A stretch of DNA of 45,834 bases from Phycisphaerales bacterium (lineage in GTDB: Bacteria > Planctomycetota > Phycisphaerae > Phycisphaerales > UBA1924). Of the stretch, positions 16,834 through 25,148 are shown piece after piece; the stretch's first letter is position 1, and each line of letters begins with the position of its first letter. Location of the stretch: the NCBI GenBank assembly GCA_022843045.1, contig JALHOJ010000025.1, positions 1-45,834 on the forward strand, in the 5' to 3' direction. Under the pieces are notes generated by a model, which saw only the letters and a program-made list of their open reading frames with translations, ran no database searches and had not been told where the DNA came from. A program made the translations under genes and the position numbers.

Positions 16834-17706
16834 TCATTGATAAGCGAGGTTGTACCGCATCACGGGAATCAGGGCCCACTTGAGCGCCTTGACGACTCCC
16901 ATCAGCAAGAAGAACGCCACCGGCAGCATCAGCCAGCCGGACCAATCGTGGAAGTCATCGCCGAATGACCGATCCATGTAGCCGTAAATCAGCGTGGTGG
17001 GAATCAGCCGCAGCACATTGCAGAAGAGCGCGGCGGCGGGGCTGAAGAGCAAAAGGAAGAACCGCGTCGTGTTGCGCAGCGGGATGCTGAACGCGAACGC
17101 ATATGCCACCAGCAGCAGCGCGAAGACCATGCGCATGCCGTTGCAGGCTTCTGCAACGGCGACGTCCATGCCGTTGATCTTGAGCACGTTGCCCGAGCGA
17201 GTCAGGGGCACGCCGCACAGATCGAGAATCGCTTCGGTCACACTTGCGGTCGCGGTTTGGAGCGGGATCGAGATCGCCTGGCGAATCGCACCGGGAATGG
17301 GCACGAGGAAGGCCAGCACAGCGAACGCGGGCAAGAACTGGAAGAGCACGTTCTTGCCCAGCGTGGTCAGCACTGCGCCAATGAACAGCAATACTGCTCC
17401 CAAGTGCCAGAGCGACTGGATCGCATGGTCATACCCGATCACCGACGCCGCGGCCCCCACCGCGGCGATGATGGGGCCGACAAACGTGCCACCGGGTGGG
17501 CAATTCCGCAGACGCTTGCGCCGGGCCCAGACCATCCAGATGGCGACCACGGGCACAAGGAAGATGTGGCTCTGCTCCTCATCAATCTGAGCGATGTCGT
17601 AGATGTCCTTCCATGCCTGCGAGCACACGGCGATGGCGATCGCGCCCAGCGCGAACGCGCCGAGGAAGTGCCATGCCTCCCACTTGGAATAGCCCACGGT
17701 GCGCAT
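16834..17706 (-). CDS. Exosortase (archaeosortase/exosortase-family transpeptidase)
   Basis: The 290-residue multi-pass membrane protein carries the three catalytic residues of the family: Cys188 in AEACNGMRM, Arg233 in NVLRLIPTT and His253 in DDFHDWSGW. About eight hydrophobic segments are visible, and EEQSHIFLVPVVAIWMVW matches the conserved early region. The enzyme recognises C-terminal PEP-like tails on exported proteins at the inner membrane and cleaves or transfers them. Candidate substrates are the three tailed proteins at 4462-7184. Its start overlaps the preceding stop by one base (TGATG), indicating coupled translation. It is shorter than exosortases fused to an EpsI domain; here the next gene provides that domain. 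Confidence 0.92.
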   Translation of the reverse strand: MRTVGYSKWEAWHFLGAFALGAIAIAVCSQAWKDIYDIAQIDEEQSHIFLVPVVAIWMVWARRKRLRNCPPGGTFVGPIIAAVGAAASVIGYDHAIQSLWHLGAVLLFIGAVLTTLGKNVLFQFLPAFAVLAFLVPIPGAIRQAISIPLQTATASVTEAILDLCGVPLTRSGNVLKINGMDVAVAEACNGMRMVFALLLVAYAFAFSIPLRNTTRFFLLLFSPAAALFCNVLRLIPTTLIYGYMDRSFGDDFHDWSGWLMLPVAFFLLMGVVKALKWALIPVMRYNLAYQ

Positions 17707-18725
17707 CAGCGACTGCCCCCTTCGGCCTTGCCTGAAGATGAAGAACGGCCCACAACGCTGTCGAAGACGACGCGCCCGGCCTCAACCGCCGCGCCCTCGC
17801 ATACCAGCGAGCGCACCAGCACCGCCCCTGCCCCGATCCGCGCGTTGCGCATCACCACGGAGTCATGCACCAGCGCGCCCTTGCCCACGCTCGCGGTTTC
17901 GTCCACCATCGAGAACGTCGGCGACCACTCCTCGGCGTAGGGATCTTCGACGTCCGCTTCATGCTCGCTGCCCAAGTGCAGCGCGCGAAGGGTTCGGATG
18001 TACTGCTCAAGGCTTCGCACCGCCAGCGCGGCTCGCTTGGGCGAACGCACGACCTTCACGCGAAACTCCTTCGCGATCCTGGGCAAGCACTGTTCCTTGA
18101 AGTCCAGGTAGCCGTTGCCGCGAATATCGCGCAGGCACGTGCACCGCACCAGTTGCAGGCCGCTCGCCGTGCCGTCGGGCTCCGCGAGCAGCACCACGTC
18201 CGCCTCGACGCTGCGCATCAGTTCGAGCAGATCAGGCAAGGGCGACACCAGCACCTGATTCGCGACGCCCACGAGCAGCACGTCGTCGTCGCCATAGTCC
18301 TTTGCAACGTCGTGCAGCAGCCCGCCCGTGCCGCGGAACTCGCCCACGTCATACTCCGCCCGCACCGCCACGCGCTCGACCGCCGGCACCGCCCGAGGCA
18401 GTTCCAGTTGCTTGTTGACCAGCGCGCGCACCGTGACATCCTGCCCCATCGCACGGGCCAGAAGCCCAGCCTGCTCGCTCCACGCCGCGAGCATGGTCGC
18501 GTGCTTCGGGAGGGGCAAGTCCACCAGCGGCCGCCCCAGCGCCGTCGCGAGCGGATGCCGCCGCACGCCGCCAGCCAACAGCACGATTGCGCTGATTGCC
18601 TTGCCGCGCACGCCCGGGCCACGCATATCGCGTCCACTTTCTGACTTCACGTCGGGGCGTGCTGCCACTATCGCCCCGTTCCCAGGCGCTGGCGTCACGA
18701 CCGAAGGTGCAACGTCTCCCATCAT
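17706..18725 (-). CDS. Sugar nucleotidyltransferase-like protein with hexapeptide tail
   Basis: The 339-residue product starts at 18725 or three bases later (MMGD). The nucleotide-sugar pyrophosphorylase layout is visible: AIVLLAGGVRRHPL at about residues 45-58, LVSPLPDLLELM, VVLLAEPDG and GYLDFKEQCLPRI, then a left-handed helix-type tail (MVDETASVGKGALVHDSVV, RIGAGAVLVRSLV). The nucleotide loop GGxGTR is degenerate (GGVRRH), so catalysis is uncertain. It is the first gene of the exosortase operon, about 124 bases after the promoter start point, and would supply or sense an activated sugar for the polysaccharide. Its fold is shared with the extra N-terminal domain of the transferase at 12266. 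Confidence 0.65.
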   Translation of the reverse strand: MMGDVAPSVVTPAPGNGAIVAARPDVKSESGRDMRGPGVRGKAISAIVLLAGGVRRHPLATALGRPLVDLPLPKHATMLAAWSEQAGLLARAMGQDVTVRALVNKQLELPRAVPAVERVAVRAEYDVGEFRGTGGLLHDVAKDYGDDDVLLVGVANQVLVSPLPDLLELMRSVEADVVLLAEPDGTASGLQLVRCTCLRDIRGNGYLDFKEQCLPRIAKEFRVKVVRSPKRAALAVRSLEQYIRTLRALHLGSEHEADVEDPYAEEWSPTFSMVDETASVGKGALVHDSVVMRNARIGAGAVLVRSLVCEGAAVEAGRVVFDSVVGRSSSSGKAEGGSR

Positions 18726-18855
18726 GCCGATGCGAGCCCTTTACTGACCAACTTTGGCTTCGAACAACCCCTTGTTCAGGGCATTGCTCGAAGTCCGTAC
18801 TCCAATCACCGCCCCATGAGCGGTGTTCCCCTCTTTCATCGGTCCGAATAGGACC

Positions 18856-18884
18856 CATATAAAGCAAGGTCCGTGATAGTCCAA
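18856..18884 (-). promoter_or_regulatory. Sigma70-like promoter of the exosortase/polysaccharide operon
   Basis: On the minus strand TTGGAC (18884-18879), 17 bases, TATATG (18861-18856). GGACC/GGTCC half-sites (18851-18855 and 18868-18872) lie just downstream of the -10 box and in the spacer, and could bind a regulator. The leader to the first start codon is about 125 bases. The remainder of 18726-19000 shows no gene. Confidence 0.55.
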
Positions 18885-19000
18885 TAAAACCGGCCCTTCC
18901 CAACCGCTACGGCCCGCACAGACCAACCCCCGCCGAACCCGCGCGAACCGCAACCGCCCTGCCATTGCATGCCATGCCCGCGTCGTACTACGTTGGGAGA

Positions 19001-20083
19001 TCAGCGGTTCGGACCCCGGCCCGGTTCGCTGCTGGCGAGTTCCTGGGCCATCGCGTCCATACCTCGCGGCGGCTCGGCGCCCGCTTTGGCAAGCAAACGC
19101 ATCAGCAACGTCGTGTCCATGGCCGTGTCGAGCGGTCGCTGGATGCCGGAGGCGCGGGCGTCGTGGCGTGATGGGATGCAGAGCCGCTCGTCAAGACCGT
19201 GGGCGCGCGCGAGGGCGACCCCCATCTCCATCCGGCTGACGCGCTGGGGCCCGCCCACGTGCACGCACGGCACTTCGTGCTCGATCAGGGCCACGATCGC
19301 GCGGGCCGCGTCTTCGACGTAAATCGGCGTGCGGAATTCGTTCTCGAAGAGGTTGGCGGGCTTGCCAGCACGCAACGCGTGCACGACGAACTCGTGGGGG
19401 CTCCGCGCGGGCCCGCCCGGTCGAGAATGGCCCAGCGTGAGACCAACGCGTGCGACCGTCGCGCGAGGGGTCGCACACACCACATCCTCCGCAAGGGCCT
19501 TGGTGACGCCATAGTGATTGATCGGGCGGCGGGGGGCGGATTCGGCGAGCCAGGCGCCGGCATCACATGCAGCCCGACCGTCAGGGAGGGCTTGGTTTGA
19601 TTGGTCGGGTGGAGTGGCTGGCGCAGTAGTGACATTGGTGCTACTGGCGGAAGCCCTCCCTGACGATCGGGCTGCATGTTCGGTCGGGACACCATCGAAG
19701 ACGAGATCGGTGGAGAGGAAGATCAAACGCGCGGCGTGCGCTTCGCACCATCTCGCGATCGCTCGAGTGGCGTGAAAGTTCACCGCCGTCGCCTCATCGC
19801 GGGCCTGCTCGCACGACGCGGGATCTCGCATGGCCCCGGCGTGGATCACGATAGATGGATTCGCATCGTCGAGTCCGTGCAGAATTGCCGCTTCGTCCCG
19901 CAGATCGGCGAGCACGGTGCGCACGCCCGGCACGTCGCGACGGGCCATCGCGGCAACAACCGGAGGCCCGCCCGCGCTAGACGGACGGGCGGCCAGGTGC
20001 GCGAGGATGCGGGAGCCGATGAAGCCAGATGCGCCGGTGACGAGGATCACGTCCAAAGTTAGCCCTTGTTTGCGCACGCGCAT
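19001..20083 (-). CDS. NAD-dependent sugar epimerase/reductase (RmlD-like extended SDR)
   Basis: The product has about 360 residues from the ATG at 20083; a TTG or GTG slightly downstream is possible because the Rossmann motif VILVTGASGFIGSRIL follows within ten residues. The catalytic YxxxK is in NHYGVTKALAED, the Thr/Ser side is in FLSTDLVFDG, and RTPIYVEDAARAI lies in the C-terminal substrate part. This is the pattern of dTDP-4-dehydrorhamnose reductase-like enzymes. Codons about 136-174, between LVFDG and the YGVTK helix, are contributed by a palindromic element (19565-19679), which keeps the frame open. The gene is divergent from the aminotransferase at 20150 with a 66-base gap. Confidence 0.75.
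   Translation of the reverse strand: MRVRKQGLTLDVILVTGASGFIGSRILAHLAARPSSAGGPPVVAAMARRDVPGVRTVLADLRDEAAILHGLDDANPSIVIHAGAMRDPASCEQARDEATAVNFHATRAIARWCEAHAARLIFLSTDLVFDGVPTEHAARSSGRASASSTNVTTAPATPPDQSNQALPDGRAACDAGAWLAESAPRRPINHYGVTKALAEDVVCATPRATVARVGLTLGHSRPGGPARSPHEFVVHALRAGKPANLFENEFRTPIYVEDAARAIVALIEHEVPCVHVGGPQRVSRMEMGVALARAHGLDERLCIPSRHDARASGIQRPLDTAMDTTLLMRLLAKAGAEPPRGMDAMAQELASSEPGRGPNR
19565..19679. repeat. Palindromic element inserted in the epimerase coding frame
   Basis: Two 29-base arms, 19565-19593 and 19651-19679, are inverted copies with one mismatch; their core is CAGGGAGGGCTT / AAGCCCTCCCTG. They flank a 57-base centre that contains a small GTAG/CTAC hairpin. The encoded peptide (ALPDGRAACDAGAW on one arm) interrupts the SDR fold at a surface-loop position. 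A related 14-base piece, CTCCCTGACGGTCG, lies at 12236-12249 between two operon genes. Confidence 0.8.
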
Positions 20084-20149
20084 CGCCTCGGGGTGAACGC
20101 ATCGCATGCCCTCGGCGTCATCCCCCGCTCCGCCTGCGTATGTTTTTGC

Positions 20150-21412
20150 ATGCTTTCCGTCTCCCGCCGCGTTCAGAGTCTCAAGCCCTCCGTCACCATC
20201 GCGTTCATGAACCGCGCCAAGGCGATGCAGCGCGCCGGGAAGGACGTCCTGTCCTTCGCCGCGGGCGAGCCGGACTTTGACACGCCCCAGACGATCAAGG
20301 ACGCCGCGATCAAGGCGTTGCTTGCGGGGCAGACCAAGTACATGCCCACGTTCGGCGATCCTGACACGCGGGCGGTGCTGGCCAAGAAACTCACCGACGA
20401 AAACGGCATCCCCAACTGCACCGCCGATCACATCTCCATCAGCGCGGGCGGCAAGCACAGCCTGTTCGTCGCGTGCCACGTGCTACTTGACGATTCGAAT
20501 TCGGGCGGTCCGGGCTACGTCCAGCCCGAAGTGCTCATCCCCGTGCCCGCGTGGGTCAGCTACGTCCCCATCGCCCAGCTTGCCGGCGGGAAAGTGATCG
20601 AAATTCCCACCACGGTCGACACGGGGTTCAAGGCCAGCGCCGAGCAGATCCGCAAGGCCATCACGCCCCGCACGCGCCTGCTGATTCTCAACTCCCCCAG
20701 CAACCCCTGCGGCACGATGTACACGCCCGAGGAGTTGAAGGCAATCGGCCGCGTCGTCGCCGAAGCCGCGGCGACCATCGCGCCCGACATCACCGTCCTC
20801 AGCGATGAGCTGTACGAAAAGATCATCTACGGCGGCATCCCACACTTCTCGATCGGCAGCATGCCCGAGATCGCCGAGCGGACGATCACGCTCAATGGCT
20901 TGTCCAAGGCCTACGGCATGACCGGCTGGCGCATCGGCTACACCGGCAGCAGCGGCGCGTTTGGCAAGAAGTTCACCGAAGCGATGGCGACCTATCAGGG
21001 CCAGATGAGCACGAACATCACGAGCTTCACGTACCCGGCGATTCGGGCCGCCATCACGCAGTGCGCGAGCGAAGTTGAAACGATGCGTCAGGCCTTTGCG
21101 GCTCGCGCTGAAGTCATCAACGCCCGCCTCGCCAAGCTGCCCGGCATCAAGAACGCCAAGGCGACCGGCGCGTTCTACGCCTTCCCGGATGTGTCCGCCC
21201 ACTTTGGCAAGACCAGCAAGGGCGGGCGAAAGATCGACAGCGCGATGAGCATGTGCGAAGCGCTGCTCGAGGAAAACCTCGTCGCGTTCGTGCCGGGTGA
21301 AGACTTCGGCGGCTGCGGCAAGAATCACGTCCGCATCAGCTTCGCGTGCAGCGAGCAGCAGATCCACAAGGGGATGGATCGGTTTGGAGAGTTTCTGGCG
21401 GGACTGACGTGA
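20150..21412 (+). CDS. Pyridoxal-phosphate aminotransferase, aspartate type (class I)
   Basis: The 420-residue product starts MLSVSRRVQSLKPS at 20150. Family signatures are VLSFAAGEPDFDTP at the N-terminus, NSPSNPCGTMYTPEE, DITVLSDELYEKIIY (PLP-ring Asp and Tyr) and LNGLSKAYGMTGWRIGY with the Schiff-base Lys. RISFACSE near the end carries the Arg that binds the alpha-carboxylate. It converts aspartate and 2-oxoglutarate to oxaloacetate and glutamate, or accepts a related substrate. The length is typical, slightly long. It converges with coaE, with a 66-base gap. Confidence 0.9.
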   Translation: MLSVSRRVQSLKPSVTIAFMNRAKAMQRAGKDVLSFAAGEPDFDTPQTIKDAAIKALLAGQTKYMPTFGDPDTRAVLAKKLTDENGIPNCTADHISISAGGKHSLFVACHVLLDDSNSGGPGYVQPEVLIPVPAWVSYVPIAQLAGGKVIEIPTTVDTGFKASAEQIRKAITPRTRLLILNSPSNPCGTMYTPEELKAIGRVVAEAAATIAPDITVLSDELYEKIIYGGIPHFSIGSMPEIAERTITLNGLSKAYGMTGWRIGYTGSSGAFGKKFTEAMATYQGQMSTNITSFTYPAIRAAITQCASEVETMRQAFAARAEVINARLAKLPGIKNAKATGAFYAFPDVSAHFGKTSKGGRKIDSAMSMCEALLEENLVAFVPGEDFGGCGKNHVRISFACSEQQIHKGMDRFGEFLAGLT

Positions 21413-21478
21413 GCCGCCGGGCGAAAGAGCCAACGGGTCGGCGAACGCGCGAGCGACGGGATTGAATCACTGGGCTTG

Positions 21479-22639
21479 TCAGAGCGTGCGAAGGGCCGCG
21501 TGCACGCGCTCGCGCAGGGCGGCGAGGTCGGCGTCGTTCCTGATGACTGCGCTCGAACGCCTGCGTTTCTCGTCGAGGGGCATCTGCGCGGCTTCACGAC
21601 GGTCCAATTCCTCGGCGGTCCAACCTCGGCCCAGGACGCGCCGCAGGCGTTGTTCGTACGGGGCATCGACGAACAGCACGGCGTCACAATCAGCGTCGCT
21701 GCCAGCTTCGAAGAGCAGGGGCGCGTCTATGACGACGCCTGCGCGGCCTTCGCGACGGGCGATGTCGATGAGGAGCGAGCGATCCGCGCGGACGATCGGG
21801 TGTACGAGGGCTTCGAGCTTGCGGCGTTCCTCGGGGTTCGCAAAGACGATCGCTCCGACTCTTTTGCGATCGACCTTGCCGTCGGCGCCGACGATCTGGC
21901 TCCCCCACCACCCGATGAGGAAGCCTCGGACGTCGGGGCGATCGAGCGCGGCTTTGGCGTCCTTGTCGGCGTCGAGGACGAGGTAGTTCATGTCGGCGAG
22001 GATGCTGGCGACTGCGGACTTGCCGGCGCCGATGCCGCCAACGAGGCCGAGGGTTTTGAAGTCGGGGGTCTTCATGGAGGGAGTGGCTTGAGCCGGTGAG
22101 GCGGTGAAACGGTGAGACGGTGAAGAGTCAGTGCCGTCGCTGGTGGAATTCACACGGTCGATGAGCTCCTGGAGGACCGCGGCGAGGCGTTCGGGGTTGT
22201 CGACCCAGGCCCATGTCACGGGCAGGCCGTCGGCGGCGGAGAGTTCGATGGAGCCGCAGCGGAGGAGGCGTTGCAGCAACGTCTGCGTGACGCGGACGTG
22301 CTGGACGCGTGAGTGGGCGATTTCGCTGCGACTGCGGGCGAAGATGCCGACGGTGCTGGTGGCGTGCGTCGAGGTGGCGCGGTAGCGATACAGGAAGGTG
22401 ATGAGCAGGTCGCGGACGAACTGGGCGACGAGGCACGCTATGGCAGCGATGAAGAGGTACCTTGGGTTGCTATCGGGCCAGAGCAGGCGGACGCCGACCC
22501 AACCGCCCAGCAAGATCATCGCGGCGGCGAGCGTGCCACGATTGGGAACGATGGCGAACCACCAGCTGGGGCGATCGTCGATCACGTTGGGGCGGGCCGG
22601 TTCGATGGGGGATTGTTGCACGCCGCCCGCCTTGGCCAT
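21479..22639 (-). CDS. coaE: Fusion: membrane PH-like domain (bPH2) protein plus dephospho-CoA kinase
   Basis: One 386-codon frame. Residues 1-170: two TM helices (about 34-80) followed by a bacterial PH-like domain (STVGIFARSRSEIAHSRVQHV, LLQRLLRCGSIELSAADG), as in YdbS-like proteins. Residues 189-386 are a complete dephospho-CoA kinase: GLVGGIGAGKSAVA P-loop, YLVLDADKDAK, DAPLLFEAG. CoaE phosphorylates dephospho-CoA in the last step of CoA synthesis and is normally a soluble protein of about 200 residues. The joining peptide (172-184) is encoded by a tandem CGGTGA-type repeat. The internal ATG at 22075 could start a free CoaE, but the bases before it are pyrimidine-rich with no ribosome site. 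A one-base error splitting the two genes cannot be excluded. Confidence 0.8.
   Translation of the reverse strand: MAKAGGVQQSPIEPARPNVIDDRPSWWFAIVPNRGTLAAAMILLGGWVGVRLLWPDSNPRYLFIAAIACLVAQFVRDLLITFLYRYRATSTHATSTVGIFARSRSEIAHSRVQHVRVTQTLLQRLLRCGSIELSAADGLPVTWAWVDNPERLAAVLQELIDRVNSTSDGTDSSPSHRFTASPAQATPSMKTPDFKTLGLVGGIGAGKSAVASILADMNYLVLDADKDAKAALDRPDVRGFLIGWWGSQIVGADGKVDRKRVGAIVFANPEERRKLEALVHPIVRADRSLLIDIARREGRAGVVIDAPLLFEAGSDADCDAVLFVDAPYEQRLRRVLGRGWTAEELDRREAAQMPLDEKRRRSSAVIRNDADLAALRERVHAALRTL
22091..22127. repeat. Tandem repeat (9-base, CGGTGAAAC-like) forming the linker of the PH-CoaE fusion
   Basis: Four imperfect units with core CGGTGA. Read on the minus strand in the gene frame they encode Ser/His/Thr/Pro-rich sequence with no stop codon. 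Confidence 0.65.
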
Positions 22640-22655
22640 TTCGACACCGATTTGG

Positions 22656-22711
22656 TCACTCCGCGCCCACCATCTCCACCACTTCGTCTCTCCGTCTCTT
22701 CGTCACGACGT
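22656..22711. repeat. Short tandem repeat after the VWA gene
   Basis: CTTCGTCTCTCCGTCTCTT-type units, with a CACTCCG start, fill the 81-base gap between the stop of the VWA gene (22721) and the start of the PH-CoaE gene. The same units occur at 23410-23448 and 34484-34535. Confidence 0.6.
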
Positions 22712-22720
22712 GTCTCTTGC

Positions 22721-24493
22721 TCAGCCCACGATCTTGCGGCGTTGCTTGACGTAGTCCCAGACGACGTAGCGATCGAGGTCTTTGCCGGCGGTGAAGAAGA
22801 CGCGGCCCTTGGTGCGTTCGGCCATGCGATGGGCGAAGCGGATGTCTTCCTCGCTTTGGTTCCAGTTGGGCAGCAAGAAGATGTTGATGGTGATGCCCGC
22901 GCGGTTGCATTCTTCGGCTTCGCGCATGGTCGCGCTCTCGGTGAGCGGATTGGGCGGGTACAGGAAGAAGATGTCCTTGCCTTCGAAGTGGGCGGTGGGC
23001 AGGCCGTCGGTGATCAGGATGATCTGGCGATTGGGCGTGTCCTGCGCCGACAGCACCCGGCGTGACAACTGCAGGGCGTGCTGGATGTTGGTGAAGTGCT
23101 GGGGCAGTTGCAGTTCGCTGATGCGCGGGTCGCTCATGTCGGCCTTGAGTCGCACGCGGGGCGAGTGGATGCTCACGAGCTTGGGGAGCATCGTTGGGAC
23201 TTCGCTGGCGTGACGGATCTTCGCGACGCTGTACATCTCGACGAAGCTGACGTGGTCGCCCGGATATTCGCTTCGGATCAGGCCGTCCATGGCGAGGGCC
23301 ATGCGTTTGACGTTGATGTACTGGCCGTCGTAGCGCATGCTGCCGGACATGTCCATGCAGATGGCGGTGGCGCACTTGGGGTTGTTGCGGGTGAGGTGGA
23401 TGGACAGGTCAGAGACGGAGAGACGAAGCGACGGAGAGACGGAGTGGGGACTTCTCGGTTGATCGAAGCGTGCTTGCGAGGTGAGGCTGTTCAGGAGGGT
23501 TTGGACGGTGTCCATGTTCGCCGCGCTGTCGCCGAATTCGTAGGGTTTGGTTTTCTCGATCTCGACCGCGCCATCGCCCGAGATGCCCGGGTCGTGGCGG
23601 CCGCTGCGGGCGGCTTCCAGGTCGTTGAATATCTCCGAGAGCAGTCGTTTCTGGAAGACGCGCAGGGCGTTGGGCGTGAGGCGGAAGCCTTCGCGGGTGC
23701 GCTCGAAGCCTTGGCGCTCGGCTTCCTGGCGGATGTAGTCCTGAATCTGCTGCTGGAGTTGATTGAGCGACTCCATCTGCTCCATCTGCCCCTCCAGTTC
23801 GGCGAACTGGGCGAGGTCCTCCATGTCGATGATGGCCAGTTGAGCATTCTGCTCGGCTTCGCGGAGCTGCTCGAGCAGTTTGTCGATGGTTTCGAGTTCG
23901 TCCTTGACGGCCAGGGCGTCTTCAACGCTGAGGGCTTCGCGGCCTGTGAACGCGTACTTGTTCGCGAGTTCTTCGACCTGGTACTTCGCGGCGAGCGACT
24001 GCATGAGGCCCATCAACGCCTGCGCGGCGGGGCTCTGGTCGTTCTTCTGGGCGTACCAGAGCTTTTCGAGATCGGCGAGTTGCTCTTCGCGCGTGGCTTT
24101 CTCGAACTGCTTGCGAAACTTGTCGGGAATGTCGGGGCGAGACTCTTCGACGCCTACGCGGAATTCTCGCGAGGCGTCTTGCTGTGTTGAACCGACTTCG
24201 TACGTGGCCAGGATCCGGCGCTTGCGTTCCTCCAGCATCGCCCGCAGGGCGGCGAGCGACGGGCCAAGCCGCGGGAACATGGAGGGATCGAGGCGGATGG
24301 CGCGGGCGAGCTCCTCTTCGCTGAGCTCGCGAAGATCGCCATAAGCGAGCATGTGCTCCATCATCTGCCCGGCGATGTCGGGCGCGGGGGCCGTCGGCGA
24401 CGGAAACTCCTTGGGGTCATAGCGCTGGTAGGAGTGGATGATGCCGCCTGGAACGGCGTTCATCGGTCGGGATTGGTCATCGTTCGTGGGCAT
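22721..24493 (-). CDS. VWA-domain protein with helical N-terminal half
   Basis: The product has about 590 residues from the ATG at 24493 (MPTNDDQSRP); a start at 24463 is possible, and no clear ribosome site distinguishes them. Residues 1-330 are mostly helical, with a Gln/Glu-rich coiled coil (EGQMEQMESLNQLQQQIQD). Residues about 370-590 are a von Willebrand A domain: metal site DMSGSM at 381-386, then the later conserved ITDGLPT. Such cytosolic VWA proteins, often with a MoxR ATPase elsewhere, act in complex assembly; no partner is in view. Residues about 349-361 (SPHSVSPSLRLSV) are encoded by a dispersed repeat identical in type to intergenic repeats here. Confidence 0.75.
   Translation of the reverse strand: MPTNDDQSRPMNAVPGGIIHSYQRYDPKEFPSPTAPAPDIAGQMMEHMLAYGDLRELSEEELARAIRLDPSMFPRLGPSLAALRAMLEERKRRILATYEVGSTQQDASREFRVGVEESRPDIPDKFRKQFEKATREEQLADLEKLWYAQKNDQSPAAQALMGLMQSLAAKYQVEELANKYAFTGREALSVEDALAVKDELETIDKLLEQLREAEQNAQLAIIDMEDLAQFAELEGQMEQMESLNQLQQQIQDYIRQEAERQGFERTREGFRLTPNALRVFQKRLLSEIFNDLEAARSGRHDPGISGDGAVEIEKTKPYEFGDSAANMDTVQTLLNSLTSQARFDQPRSPHSVSPSLRLSVSDLSIHLTRNNPKCATAICMDMSGSMRYDGQYINVKRMALAMDGLIRSEYPGDHVSFVEMYSVAKIRHASEVPTMLPKLVSIHSPRVRLKADMSDPRISELQLPQHFTNIQHALQLSRRVLSAQDTPNRQIILITDGLPTAHFEGKDIFFLYPPNPLTESATMREAEECNRAGITINIFLLPNWNQSEEDIRFAHRMAERTKGRVFFTAGKDLDRYVVWDYVKQRRKIVG
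23410..23448. repeat. Dispersed GA-rich repeat inside the VWA coding frame
   Basis: AGAGACGGAGAGACGAAG-type units on the plus strand, the same units as in intergenic 22680-22705 and 34484-34520. In the gene frame it encodes SVSPSLRLSVS, just before the VWA domain. Confidence 0.7.
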
Positions 24494-24669
24494 GGCTTGG
24501 ACTTGGATGCCAGCAATGGAAAGCAGCCTGCGGAGATTGTCGCAAAGCACGCGGCCAGGATGGACACGTCGGCTTGGCGAATGGCACCAAACAGCCAGCC
24601 CAGAGCGACGAGCGTCGCGAAACCCGCCACGATTCCAACGATCACTGCACGTCCGGTAGGATTTCGCAC
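24460..24669 (-). CDS. Small two-helix membrane protein
   Basis: The 69-residue product starts with GTG at 24669, chosen because GGAGG lies five bases before it; the frame is open to 24690. There are two hydrophobic helices, AVIVGIVAGFATLVALGWLFGAI and VSILAACFATISAGCFPLL. The gene overlaps the start of the VWA gene by 34 bases, so the two may be coupled. No family is recognised. Confidence 0.5.
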   Translation of the reverse strand: MRNPTGRAVIVGIVAGFATLVALGWLFGAIRQADVSILAACFATISAGCFPLLASKSKPCPRTMTNPDR

Positions 24670-24694
24670 GGATACCTCCGCTGGGTTCAACGCT

Positions 24695-25137
24695 TCAGCG
24701 GAAAACAGGTTTCAACGATTCATTGGTGCGAGAAGGACAAACTCGCGGTCCGCCACGAGACAGCCGTGTCCGAAGCCAAGCGCTGAACTCGTCCTTGCTG
24801 AGTTGGCCGGAGGCGACGGCGAGGGTGATATCGCGGAGATCGAATGCAACTGGGACATCATCGATGCCGTTGCTGTACAGCAGCGCGACCGCCGCCGCGA
24901 GCACAATGCGTCTTTGCTGTCAAGGAATGGATGGCGGCGCGACAGGTGATACAGATACGCGGCGGCCATTGCGGCGAGGACTTGGTGTCGGTAGCTACTC
25001 GCGAACATCGGTCGCGGCATCATCACGGCGGACGTGAGCCACCCGAGGTCTCGCCCGGTTGCGAGCCCGCCATCACGCTCGATGCAGATTTCGTGGAAGC
25101 GCAGGACGTCATCCACGGAGAAGAACGTCGGATCCAT
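24695..25137 (-). pseudogene. Doc-type (Fic fold) toxin gene, frameshifted in the catalytic motif
   Basis: The start is the ATG at 25137 after GGAAGG. The N-terminal part reads FFSVDDVLRFHEICIERDGG, DLGWLTSAVMMPRPMFA and YLYHLSRRHPFLD, typical of Doc. The motif HPFxDGNKR breaks after HPFLD: the next bases (about 24908-24921) are one short, and the natural continuation IVLAAAVALLYSNGIDD is found in the next frame, running to 24695 with FDLRDITLAVASGQLS. Doc proteins phosphorylate or otherwise modify a translation factor; this copy loses the catalytic loop unless the shift is a sequencing error. Its antitoxin gene lies immediately upstream, overlapping region 25149. Confidence 0.75.
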
Positions 25138-25148
25138 GGCCCTTCCGA

